Position numbers and translations under genes: made by a program. From Lampris incognitus (taxonomy: Eukaryota > Chordata > Actinopteri > Lampriformes > Lampridae), in the NCBI RefSeq assembly GCF_029633865.1, contig NC_079214.1, forward strand, positions 24,198,873 to 24,262,872: a DNA stretch of 64,000 nt. Reading direction: 5' to 3'. Below the pieces are notes generated by a model that did not search any database, was not told the DNA's origin, and saw nothing but the letters and a program-made list of their open reading frames with translations. This document shows, piece after piece, positions 34,494 to 46,926 of this stretch (the stretch's first letter is position 1; each line of letters opens with the position of its first letter).

Positions 34494-35433
34494 ATGTAAC
34501 GGGGGCAGTCCTATGCTGTTCTGTGCTGGTCAGCCTGCTGCATGCCCGTCACTCTCATCATTAGCTCTGCGTTGTGTTCTAGTTGGGTGGGGCCCCAGGT
34601 GTTGTGGGGGGGCCCTCAGTCTCTCATCATCATCATCATCATCATCATCATGGTCAAGGAAGGAGGGGGAACACACAGGACTCTATTTGGCCCACCTTGC
34701 CATTTATTTTGGTTTCAAACCCTTCGACAAACGTCCAGTCCTCCAGCGGGAGCGGTGTTTCTTACGGACGTGGGGGTCGAAGTTCAACCACTGCCCGGAC
34801 TTCACTCGTGTGCGTTAGAAGGAGAAACCGTCCACGGGACTCCGATGTAAGAAAGGATAAACAAGTATTTTATCCCACAGCTTGCAGTATCTTCTTACAG
34901 GGATACTCAAGGTTACGTTCTCCTCAACCAGCAAAACTGTCCCACGGTAAGAAACACGTGTGGCTCGGCTCGATTGCTGCTTGAGACTCCTCCCACAAAA
35001 CAAAAATGGCCTCTCCCGCGTTCCCTCTTCCGTGTACCCACAAGACCTCTCTCTTAAAGCGACAGTACACGTATATGACGGTCGTTGGAAAACATACATA
35101 AAAGTAAATAATGACATAAAATAAAATGTAGTAAACACAAATAACAGCACACAGACAGGATTTGGTGATATTTCATACTCAAACAAAATAAAATAAAAAC
35201 ATTAATTTTAACCTGGTTACAGTAACAACAGAATTTTTATGCAGTAACTTTTAACAATGCAAACGGGAGCGAGATCTCTTATTAAAATACAATAAATTAC
35301 ACTTGTGAAACAGATGTAATAAGAGAAAAAAGTCCTGTTACCCTTTATAGGTTAGGTAGATAAAGGTCTCAGTCACATTTGAGTAAAATAATCCTATTTC
35401 TATAAATATCATAGGATCTTTTTTTAAAGATAT

Positions 35434-35861
35434 TGTAACGTGCATGGATAAGTAGACACGTTGGTCCTTGACTAATGGGTCGGACCCTTTAGTCGACTGG
35501 TTAACGTTGTCGTTTGCGGAGCGGGAGACACGGGTTCGCGCCCCGGCTGTGGCGACGGTCCTCCAGACTGCCCTCCGAATTCGCTACATTGGTATCAGAA
35601 GTGGGATGGAGCGACCGTAAGGCCATCGGAAGCGTAGGCGCCCTGAGGCATGAAGGAGCTGATATGCTTAGGCGCAGGGACGCGCTTCCCGAAGGAGGGA
35701 GGTAGTGTAACGTGCATGGACAAGTTGACACGTTGGTCCTTGAGTAATGCGTCGGACCCTTTAGTCGACTGGTTAACGTTGTCGCTTGCGGAGCGGGAGA
35801 CACAGGTTCGCGTCCCCGGGCATGGCGGCGGTCTCCCAGACTGCCCCCCGAATTCGCTACA
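35434..35861 (+). mobile_element. complete TRIM element: two ~155-bp LTRs with tRNA-like promoter, ~120-bp non-coding interior
   Basis: LTR 35434-35588 and LTR 35707-35861 both run from TGTAACGTGCATGGA to GAATTCGCTACA. The interior starts with a tRNA-Met-type primer site TTGGTATCAGAAG and ends with a purine tract (GAAGGAGGGAGGTAG). The 4-bp target duplication ATAT is at 35430-35433 and 35862-35865. There is no ORF. Each LTR contains an A-box-like TAGTCGACTGG (3' LTR, about 35762) and a B-box-like GGTTCGCGTCC (about 35805) about 45 bases apart, with a hairpin between them, so the LTR looks like it incorporates a tRNA-type Pol III promoter. Other copies are at 17743-17946 and 25817/36000. Confidence 0.85.
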
Positions 35862-36179
35862 ATATTTTATTTTCACGGACCCCTTGCAATTACACCACGG
35901 ACCACTAGGGGTCCGCGGACCCCCGGTTGAGAAACACTGGACTAAAGGATCCGACTCGTTATTCAAGGACCAGCGTGTCTACTTGTCCATGCACGTTACA
36001 ATACTATGTGTTCATATTCAGAAAAGTTATTCTTAAACTATATTGTTTAAATGTAAAGGACACTCGTATTATAATGACGTTATGTTCTGATCAGGGGAAG
36101 AGATTATTCTTAACATTAAATGTTCAAATATTAAAATGAACGAAAATTTGAACCTGCCTCGGTTTCCTGCTGGGGTCGG

Positions 36180-36354
36180 TTCATTCTGCGATTCGGTCAG
36201 GCAAAAGAGGCGGGACTTCCACGGCTGAGTGGCCGATCTGTCTGTGTTCCGGTTGGTCAAAATAACAGACTTCCGGAATCAACGCGCCACAAGAGGGAAA
36301 TTTCAAATCGCAGAGAGGCGCTTAGAGTAAACTGCGGAGGTTTAAAAAGAAACA
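36180..36354 (+). promoter_or_regulatory. kif23: kif23 proximal promoter with candidate CHR, ETS and GC/E2F-like sites
   Basis: There is no TATA box. Visible sites are AGGCGGGAC (36208-36216, GC/E2F-like), two ETS cores (TTCCGG at 36248 and 36271) and TTCAAA at 36302-36307, which is TTTGAA on the minus strand, the CHR consensus, about 50 bp before the ATG. Mammalian KIF23 is known to be repressed in G0/G1 through a CHR bound by DREAM and activated by MMB. Function of this fish site is inference. Confidence 0.5.
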
Positions 36355-39300
36355 ATGCTAAAACCAGGGTGAGTAAATTTTACACAACAGTTTTACGAGT
36401 AACAATAGACGACAGGTAGTATTTAATCGCCATTCGAAGGATATCCACGGGTAGCTAACCCAGCGATAGTTAAAGAACACCAGATAAAAGCAAATTAGCT
36501 CAGTTTACTGGGTAGCTAGTCATTGTAGCAACTCCCTGATAAATCGTTATCTCGATGCTCGAGACGGTATGTTAGCAGTAGTTTAGCAACAACTGCTTTT
36601 TAGACTGCAGGAAAAGCGGGGCTAGACTATTAGAATGTAAGAATGTTAACTAGAAACATTTTTCGGACTACTGAGGTTTCGGAATAATGGCCCGTCCGAA
36701 CAATGGCATGTGCCCGTTTTAACGTTAGCGTTGAAAGCAGTAATTAGTCATCCACAGTTAAACCAGATTACTATGTCGATGTAACTAGAAATAACTGTCA
36801 AACTACATGAGTTAGCCTGGTTCGTGTATAACGCAACGGTAAAGGTTAAGATGTCAAGCTAATTTGTTATAGAGTTTGCTTAGGTTGCCTATTTAAATGA
36901 ACTCCACTGATTTACAGCAAGGTCAAAACCCCCCGGAGACCTGGCCCAAAGAAAACATCCAACACAGAGATGGATCCTGTTGGAGTAAGGGAGCAAAATT
37001 GTTTTATCACTGTTCATTTTGAAATTGACTCGCAGCCACATTTGAGGTGCAAGTGAGTCCCTGGTCATAGCCAAATAAAAAGAATAAAAGTGACCAGACA
37101 CTGAATTCAATGAGTCTTCCCTTTTCCTGTTTATAGGTATACTGTCGTATACGTCCCCTGGGACCAGAAGATGGGGAGTGTTGCGTTGAGATGATCAGCA
37201 ACACTACTATTCAACTGCATGCTCCTGATGGCCTCAAAGCCAATCGCAATGGGGAATACAAAGAGGTGAGGTTGTCAGAAGCCCTCTCTGGATGACATAA
37301 ACTCTATTTATGGAGCAGTTGTTATCTGAGAAGGGATTGGAACAATTAAGTCATACATAAATCATGTTTGTATTAACCGTTACACTAGACAATTCAATTA
37401 ATCCCTGTAACTGAACAATAATTTTGTCAACATTTGAGAACTGAGAAACAAGTCTTAAACCTATTGGACTGTAGCTATAATATGTTAAAAAAATGAATTG
37501 AAACAGCTCAGTTGACAGAAGTATATATTTGGACAGACTTTGAGCACATTGAATAGCTGTATGAACTTGTGCATTATCTAGATTAGTTTAATGCAATGCA
37601 ACATGGCTGTTTATAAAGGTTGTCTCCATCTTGATCTTGGTTGGTGACTTACTTTATTTTCTCCTCCTCACATTAAGTCCTGGCTTTAAGCATGTATATT
37701 ATATAACCAAGTCAACAAAAAAACGTATCAAATACTTTTGTAATCACAAATAGGCACAGTGACATCTCTAGATTTGCATCTATACTGAGTTTGAATTATT
37801 TTCAGACGTATTCCTAATTACGGTTGGATTTTTTTCCTCTGCAGTTATTATTGGCATTTCCCTGGCAAAATTAAGTTCATTCATGTATTAAGTTAATAAT
37901 TACTTTCAGTAGAGTTCCCCTGAGTGCTCCACCGCTACTAATGCCCTCAGTGAACTAAGCAAAGGGAAACAGGGGTGGCCAGTTCATCGCTGGCTTACAT
38001 ATTCTTTGCAAAGCCATGAATGTTTTTCTTCTTTTTCTTTATCTGTTAGACACAATACACTTTCAAAAAAGTGTTTGGAATTAAAACCTCTCAAATAGAG
38101 CTGTTTGAGGATGTTGCCAGGCCACTAGTTGAAGACCTCATTCATTGTAAAAATGGTAAGTGACCAGAACGGGACCCAGCCATCAAAGTTTGTAAAACTC
38201 CAATCCTGAAGATGTGCATGCAAACAAATTTAACCTTTCGATATTGTTTTGTTTCTAGCATACTTGAGACTACAGCTTATCCACAAATAGCTGAATCATG
38301 AGAACTTTTATCCTTGCTTTTAGTGTTGGATACAACTTTCCTGAAAAAAATTGATATGCAACATATTAGTTTACATTTTCAGTGGCAGCCAAGTGCACAA
38401 AAGAACAGAGTTGTTATGGATAACAAGCAAATATAGAAACCAAACTTGTAAAGACCTTTACCAATGAATACCTCAGCATTGATAATTAAAAACCTGGTTA
38501 AACTGTATTTTGTTTGCTGCTGGTGAAGGTACAACTGTAATGGCATTGGCAATTTTCATTTTAAATGGATCTCTGGGATTTAGTATGCTGAAATACACAA
38601 ATGGCAGTCCTCAGGATTGTAGCTTTATACAAATATGTTACTTTTATCCAGTTTTAGTGATAATAATTTCAGGATTTTTGATAATCTTTGCTGTGTATAG
38701 GTCTGCTCTTTACATATGGCGTTACGGGAAGTGGTAAAACCTACACTATGACCGGCTGCCTTGGTGAGGGTGGACTTCTCCCTCGTTGCCTAGACATTCT
38801 CTTCAACAGCGTTGGCCCTTATCAAGCCAAGAGATTTGTAAGACTATTATTTGTAAGACTGTTATGAGTTGTCATAGAGCTGGACTCAAGCTAATGTTTT
38901 GGGTTAGATACTTGACTTCAGAGCATACTGATGTCTTACAGGTATTCAAAACTGATGACAAAAATGGGATGGAGATCCAAGGCCAAATCGATGCCCTTCT
39001 GGAAAGGCAGAAGAAAGAGAGCCAGCAGACTGTGCCCAAAACTCCCTCCTCAAGGTAAATGTTATATCATTAATAGAAGCCAGCAGACTGCCCAAGACTC
39101 TCTCCTCAAGGTAAATGTTATGTCACTGATAGAAGTAATTTATAATGTATCAACTATTTTTCATAACTTGACCAGCTAGTTGGTTTACAAGTAACAATTT
39201 AAAGCTGGAAATGACTAAACGTGCAACAGCTCTTGAGGAAAATTTCAGTATGTGGCTTTTGCTTTGGTTCTGCTTTTTAGACAGAAAGCTGACCCAGAGT

Positions 39301-42300
39301 TTGCAGACATGATCAGTCCAAAGGAGTATAAATCTCAGAGTGTGGATGAGGACAGCAGTTACAGTGTCTTTGTGTCTTACATTGAGATCTACAACAACTA
39401 TATCTATGATCTCCTGGAGGATGCTCCAAACTCTGATCCCATCAGACCAAAGTAAGCAACAAATGATTTTTTCCCCCTAGTTTTTCTACAACTTTTAAGT
39501 TGAGAGCTTATCAGTGAAATGTCTTTGTATTCAGGTTGTGTGCAATGTTGGTCATGGAATGGCAAGCAAACAAAATTATTGCATATACACTACCGTTCAA
39601 AAGTTTGGGATCACCCAAACAATTTTGTGTTTTCCATGAAAAGTCACACTTATTCACCACCATATGTTGTGAAATGAATAGAAAATAGAGTCAAGACATT
39701 GACAAGGTTAGAAATAATGATTTGTGTTTGAAATAAGATTTTTTTTACATCAAACTTTGCTTTCGTCAAAGAATCCTCCATTTGCAGCAATTACAGCATT
39801 GCAGACCTTTGGCATTCTAGCTGTTAATTTGTTGAGGTAATCTGGAGAAATTGCACCCCACGCTTCCAGAAGCAGCTCCCACAAGTTGGATTGGTTGGAT
39901 GGGCACTTCTTTGAGCAGATTGAGTTTCTGGAGCATCACATTTGTGGGGTCAATTAAACGCTCAAAATGGCCAGAAAAAGAGAACTTTCATCTGAAACTC
40001 GACAGTCTATTCTTGTTCTTAGAAATGAAGGCTATTCCATGCGAGAAATTGCTAAGAAATTGAAGATTTCCTACACCGGTGTGTACTACTCCCTTCAGAG
40101 GACAGCACAAACAGGCTCTAACCAGAGTAGAAAAAGAAGTGGGAGGCCGCGTTGCACAACTGAGCAAGAAGATAAGTACATTAGAGTCTCTAGTTTGAGA
40201 AACAGAGGCCTCACAGGTCCCCAACTGGCATCTTCATTAAATAGTACCTGTTAGAGCCTGTTTGTGCTGTCCTCTGAAGGGAGTAGTACACACCGGTGTA
40301 GGAAATCTTCAATTTTTTTTCAAAAAAAAAAAAGTGTGGCTATGTGCCATGCATATACTGACATTCTGAGTTCTGTTAAATGAATGCATACTTTGATTTG
40401 TTACTTTTAAAGAAACTGTTGACAAAATGAATTTTTAAAAATCCTGTTTTTATTAGGTGGCTTGGTGGAGGCACACCTGTTCGGAACTCTGAGTTTGTGT
40501 ATGTGACCTTTCGGTACAATGTACAATGCGCTCTTTCCCTTTAGTTGTAACTGGCTGTAGCTGATATATAATTTCAGTGCTTAGTAGGTGCTCCCATCAT
40601 TACATTACCAACCCCCTAATCTGAAACCCTGTTTGTCCACAGTGGAGCAGCATCTTACCTTTGTGTCCATCTACTCTTCATAGACAAAGGCTGGCTGTTG
40701 AATGTAGCTATTTGATTTGGCTCTCTTTTGGAGACATGCAAAGACTTCCTTGAATGGCTAAGCTTATGTGCGAAACCTTTTGGAAGTTGTCAGCATGCAT
40801 TTATCTATACCCCTGATTGTGTTAGTATGTTTGCTGCGGTTTGTTTTTTTAATAATTACACTAATACTACCTAATATTAAACATTAATGTCATGTTTATT
40901 AATTCATGTTAACTTGTCACTCTCTATACTCTAAATGTTTTAACAATAGTGATAACATGACATTTTAATGGATTTCTGTGGAGAAGTCCTCATTTAGTGC
41001 TGTCCCCCTGTAGGGACACTAGATTGCAGGGTCAACTACCTTGTATACATGTCTTTTACCCAGGGTATATGTACTGAATCTTTTCATTAACCTCTTTTAG
41101 ACCACCTCAGTCAAAGATTTTGCGTGAAGATCAGAACCACAACATGTATGTCGCTGGCTGCACGGAGGTAGAGGTGAAGTCCAAGGAGGAGGCTTTTGAA
41201 GTCTTTTGGAAGGGTGAGTGTCACTATTAGTTAAGCTATCACCTAACTCTCACCCCTTTCTCTATTAAAAAAAATAATATGGAGGTGTTTGACTGGCAAT
41301 GAACACTTCATCATAAAACAATAGCAATGAGGATATTTTATGCACACTTGGGCAGAAAGATCCCCCCCCCAATTAATTTTTGGGCATTTTTTTAGCCTTT
41401 TATTGACAGGACAGTGTAGAGAGAGAGGAAATAGAGTAGGGGATGACATGTGACAAAGGTCCCGAGCCAGGACTCAAACTTGACATTGCCATAAGGCCTG
41501 AGCCTATGTGGTATGTGTTCTACTAGCTGAGCTACAGGGGGCCCCCGGCAGACAGATATTTCTGCATAGCACCTAGCCACCACCATGTAATAGCTGTGAT
41601 CTGGCAAATCAGTTTATATCTGCAGTTCCAACTAATGTACTACCACTTCTCTTAATAATGTTCGGTACCTAATTATTCTAAATTCAGTAAGGGCCAAGGC
41701 GAGTAGACATGCTTTGTGTGTGTGTTCCCATGAGAAGCACAAGTTGAAGAATGTTCAGGAACAAAGACAAAAATCTGTCCCAAATAATGCTTACAGTGAT
41801 TTAGTGACTAAAATAAGATATTTACCGGAAACGTGGTAGAATAATTGTGGTTTGTATCTTAATTGATTGGAGCAAAATTTGTCCCCAAAATATAGAGATA
41901 GTATAGAATTTGGTTAGTTCAGTGTATAGTTGTTGCCTTCTCTTCTGTCTATCAAAGTATGCTTTTGCTGGAGGCCCCAAGCACATATTGAGACATCTCC
42001 CAGAAATGATCTCAGAGAAAGCTATTATCAATTTTCCACACCATAGAGAATTGGCCTAAATGGCTGTAATTATGGATGACAAGCAATTATTGATTCACAA
42101 AAGATCTAATCGGCACAAATGAATTAGCCAAAGCAATATCTTGGTCAACCTCTTGCTTTCAAAGAACTAATCTTCTCTTTTGTATTTCTTCCTCTTTATT
42201 AATGGTTGGATGTTCTCTAGGTCAAAAGAAAAGACGGATAGCCAATACTCAACTCAACCGCGAGTCCAGTCGCTCCCACAGTGTGTTCATAGTCAAATTA

Positions 42301-45300
42301 GCACAGGCACCACTTGATGCTGATGGGGACCACATTCTACAGGTGACCTGCTGCTTCTTAGCTTGTTCTTGGTAGTATTTCAAAGAAACTGTCATGAAAA
42401 ACCTCATCTCATGCATCACCAGCACTTGCCTATGCCAATAATCTTCTGTTGAATTGCAGGATAAAAACCAGGTGAATGTTAGCCAGCTGTGTCTTGTGGA
42501 CCTGGCAGGCAGTGAGCGCACCAGCAGAACCAGAGCAGAGGGTTGCCGCCTCCGTGAAGCAGGTCAGTTTATGACCCAAATGTCCAATGGTGTTTTCACT
42601 GCATTTCTGTGGATTATTATCAAGTAAAATGTAATTTATTGCTATTGTCTTGCTTACAGGCAACATTAATCAGTCTTTGATGACACTACGCACATGTATA
42701 GAAGTCCTACGAGAAAATCAGTTGTTTGGAACAAAGAAGGTTTGTTCTTTTTCCTTATTTCTTTTAAAAGTGCATGTAATATTGTTTTCCATGTATTTTT
42801 CCAGTGGAAATTAATAACGCACATTGGCAGAAAATATAATCACAATGAGCTTTTGTTTTCATCTAGATGGTGCCATACAGGGACTCAAAAGTAACACATC
42901 TGTTCAAAAATTATTTCGATGGGGAGGGAAAAGTCAGGATGATTTTGTGTCTCAACCCTAAAGCTGACGATTATGAAGAAACAATGGTAAGATCTTTAAA
43001 ATTTACTGGAAAATGTTGACTTGTTTTCTTTAGTGTTTTGTTTGTCAAACATCATGGTCATGGCCAAGTAAATCTAAATGTGTTTGTATAGTTTTAAGAA
43101 AATATCATCGCCAAGTCTAATCTCTTGCAAATCTGAAAAATATTGCCAATGTTAGTTTAACTTATGAACATCAGACAAATCATTGACATGGTTTGTTATG
43201 TATGACAAAGCATTTGTTATGTGTTGTAGTTGGTGTTGCGGTTTGCAGAAATGACCCAGGAGGTGGAGGTGGCTCGACCGGTAGACCGGCCCATCTGCGC
43301 CCTTGCAGCAGGGCGCAGACACAGGAACCAGGCTTTCAGAGAAGAGCTGTCACACCGACTGAAAGAGCAAGGAAGCACCAGTAATACTAGTAATGGCCTT
43401 TGGAATCTGTCATATTAACCTTATTAAACTTGTGTTGTGTTATTCATTCATGACAGAAAAATATTTCAGAAATGCTGATTTGTGTAAATAAGTAGCACTT
43501 GTTTTTAGTATGGCTCTGACCACTAGGGATGGAGAGCAGGACAGTGGTGGTGGTGGTGAAGGGGTGCTATGGACAGCAGTATTATTGTGGAGCACCACGC
43601 CCCAACTTCTCATGGGTCTATCCAGAGTTTTGTTGGCTATCACCAGCATGTTCTACTTGGTGCATATTTTATTTATCTTAACATGCTTGACCCCACGGGT
43701 TTTGTCTACAACTCTACGTAATGTGGGTCTTAGTGTCTTTGATGCCACCTCATTATGTTGGCAAAAGGGGGGGGGTTGATTGTAATGTGTGTTTTCTTAT
43801 AGAAGAAAGGAAAGGCATATATTTTCTCTCTCAGAGCTCCTGTGTGATGCAGTCTCTGCTTTTGTTTAATTCATTACAAGAGCAATCAGTTCAATTGGTG
43901 GCACGGTGGACCAGTGGTTAGTGCTGTCGGCTCACAGCAAAAAGGTTCTGGGTTCGAACCCTGGGGTTGTCCAACCTTGGGGGGTCATCCTCTGTGTGCA
44001 GTTTGTATGTTCTCCCTGTGTCTGTGATGGGTTTTCTCCGGGTGCTCCGGTTTCCCCCACCATCAAAAAGACATGCATGTTAGGGTTAGTCCTCCTGTCA
44101 GTGCCCCTGACTGAGGCATGGCAAGACGAACTGGAGTTGGTCCCTGGGTGCTGCACGGCGGCTGCCCACTGCTCCTAGCTACACAGCTAGGATGGGTTAA
44201 ATGCAGAGCGTAATTTCCTCACGGGGATCAATAAAGTATCTAAAAATCAAAAAATTCTACCACCCTAGGGTCATACCAACATGTTTTTAGCTCAGAAAAA
44301 AAGCTTTCCACCTCCTTAACTTTTTCTTGGCGTTTCTTTGCTGCAGATGACCTAGCACTGCTAAATCAGCTTATTGACACCCTTCCACCCCTGCCTCCCT
44401 GTGAGCTGGTGGACCCAGCAGATGATCAGACACTGCCCCATCTTATTGAAGTTTTGGAGAGGAGACGACACATTCGCCAGCTGATGACTGAGCAATACAA
44501 CAAAACTGGTAGGAATTGTTCTTAAATTGACAGCAATAAAGGAGTTAGGAATCTAGTCTTAATCATCCCAGTCAGGGTTTTCATCTGGATTTTTCCGTTT
44601 CTCTGATGACCTTCTTAGATTTAAATTTTACCCGTTTTTATGTGGATGGCCATTAAGTGCTGATGGCAAATGTAGTCAGTTGAAGCAATAAATTTCCTCA
44701 GTGCCTGCTATAATTGACTGAGAAATCTCAGTTTTCCTGGTCACAGAGCCGTGCCAGCAGTACCTACATGTACCAGGATGCATTGTGTGCGAGCTTCTGA
44801 CACCCAAATCTTTTCAAAACCCCGCGGCTCTGTGTACAAAGAACGGTGTCTTAAAATCGTCACTCTTCGTTAAGAAAACCGAAAAATGGCATAAATTGGA
44901 TTAGTTTTGTCGACAACAAACATACCTCCTTGTATCATGCCTGGATGTGACAACTACTGAAAGAAGAGAGAGGAGGGAGTAAGGAGTAAGCATAAAGTAC
45001 CACCATTTGCCAATAGGTGTTTGCAAAGAATGGCTCGAAGAGATTTAAAGAAGAAAAAAAATATGATGAGAACATGCTGATATCAGTACTGGGAAATCTT
45101 TGGGTATGCTCTTTGCATTTTGCAGTAGATGTATACAACAAGGACAGATTCTTCAACTGTGCAACACCCTGGTGTATATTTATACTGCATTAGTACTGCA
45201 TTCATATTTTTACATATTTCTTATTTTTCTATATATATATTGCAGTTATACACAGATCAGCCAAAACATTAAAACCACTGACAGGTGAAGTGAATAACAT

Positions 45301-46877
45301 TGATTATCTTATTACAATGGCACTTGCAAGCAGTGGGATGTATTAGGCAGCAAGTGAAAAGTCAGTTCTTGAAGTTGATTTGTTGGAAGCAGGAAAAATG
45401 GGCAAGTGTAAGGATCTGAGTGACTTTAACAAGGGCCAAATTATGATGCCTAGATGACTGGGTCAGAGCATCTCCAAAACGGCAGGACTTGTGGGGTGTT
45501 CCCAGTATGCAGTGTTCAGTACCTACCAAAAGTGGTCCAAGGAAAACCAGTGAACCAGCAACAGGGTCATGGGCGCCCAAGGCTCAATGTGGGGAGCGAA
45601 GGCTAGCCCGATCCCACAGAAAAGCTACTGTAGCTCAAGCTGCTGAAAAAGTTAACGCTGGCTATGATAGACAGGTGTCAGAACACACAGTGCATCGCCG
45701 CATGCTGCGAATGGGGCTGCGTAACCGCAGACTGGTCCAAGTGCCCATGCTGACCCAGGTCCACTGTCGAAAGTGCCTACAATGGGCACGTGAGTGTCAA
45801 AACTGGACCATGGAGCAATGGAAGAAGGTGGTCTGGTCTGGTGAATCATGTTGTCTTTTACATCATGTGGATGGCCAGGTGCGTGTGCTTCATTTACCTG
45901 GGGAAGAGATGGCACCAGGCTGCACTAAGAGAAGAAGGCATGCTGGCGAAGGCAGAGTGATGCTCTGGGCAGTGTTCTTCTGGGAAACCTTGAGTCCGGT
46001 GGATGTTACTTTGACACGTGCCACCTACCTAAACATTGTTGCAGACCAGGTACACCCCTTCATGGCAACAGTATTATCTGATGACAGTGGCCTCTTTCAG
46101 CAGGATAAGGCAGCCTGCCACACTGCAAAAGTTGTTCAGGAATGGTTTGAGGAAGATGACAGAGTTCAGGGTGTTTCCTTGGCCTCCAAATTCTCCAGAT
46201 CTCAGTCTGATCGAACATCTGTGGGATTTGCTGGAAAAACAAGTCTGATCCATGGAGGCACCACCTTGCAACTTACAGGACTTAAAGGATCTGCTGCTAA
46301 CGTCTTGGTGCCAGATAACAGAGGACACCTTCAGAGGTCTTGTGGAGTCCATGCCTTGACGGAGCAGAGCTATTTTGGCAGCACGAGGGGGACCTACACA
46401 AGACTAGGCAGGTGGTTTTAATGTTTTGGCTGATTGGTGTATTTTGTAATATAATGTGCATATCTTTACATATTTCTCATTTTTCGTATAATTCCCTTAG
46501 TATATATATTTTCTCTTCTAGAATCTTAGCAACTGTAACTTGACCCAACTTTATTGATCCCAGGGATCAATAAAGTATTTCTGATTCTGATTATGTTGAT
46601 AGTTTTTCTTAGTCATCCAAAACCTGGAATAGTCACTGAGTTTGAAATGGGTGCTCTTCATAATGTATTTTTTCAGGCAGTCATGCCAGGCTGCAGATGG
46701 ATCTAGTTACCTTTTGAAATAACGCATCTTGGTCATGGAGAGAACATTGGCATTTACTGAAATTTTTTTTTTTTTCAAAAATATAATCAACATTTTGTAT
46801 TATGGCCAATGCACTACATTTATATAGTGCTTTTCTAGTCTACCGGCAACTCAAAGCACTTTCCAGTGTATGCCTCA

Positions 46878-46926
<49 letters not shown>

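Larger units (their letters stand above)
26917..35221 (-). mobile_element. Ty3/gypsy LTR retrotransposon gypsy-3 (8.3 kb, minus strand), nearly intact
   Basis: The LTRs 26917-27638 (722 bp) and 34495-35221 (727 bp) differ by only about five substitutions plus ATC-microsatellite and G-run length. Both start TGTAACGGGGG and end CCTGGTTACA on the + strand. A 4-bp flank GTAA occurs on both sides (26913-26916, 35222-35225). One base inside the 5' LTR, 34482-34493 (GTCACGGCACCA) matches the 3' end of tRNA-His, so the primer-binding site is tRNA-His type. gag and pol overlap in a -1 arrangement. It is the youngest and most complete element in the window. Confidence 0.95.
25918..35939. mobile_element. 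hAT MITE (~575 bp without insertions), host of three further elements
   Basis: The left end CAGTGGTTTTCAACC and the right end GGTTGAGAAACACTG are terminal inverted repeats of the CAGTGGTTCTCAACC type. An 8-bp duplication GACTAAAG (25910-25917, 35940-35947) is diagnostic of hAT. MITE sequence is 25918-26117, 26831-26916, 35222-35433 and 35862-35939, with GGGGTCCGCGGACCCC-like sequence near both ends. It has no coding capacity. Insertions inside are a solo LTR, gypsy-3 and a TRIM. Confidence 0.9.
25817..36000 (-). mobile_element. solo TRIM LTR split by a 10-kb nested insertion
   Basis: 25817-25917 and 35940-36000 are the two halves of one minus-strand TRIM LTR. Reading the minus strand from 36000 gives TGTAACGTGCATGGACAAG, then after the interruption GTTAACGTTGTCGC, the B box GGTTCGCGCCC and GAATTCGCTGCA. 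Its own target duplication ATAC is at 25813-25816 and 36001-36004. The break lies exactly at the hAT MITE (25918-35939) with an 8-bp duplication GACTAAAG. Confidence 0.9.

Noticed and set aside
44907..45156. Possible THAP domain starting MPGCDNY
   Set aside because: The C2CH pattern is not completed and stops follow within a few codons.
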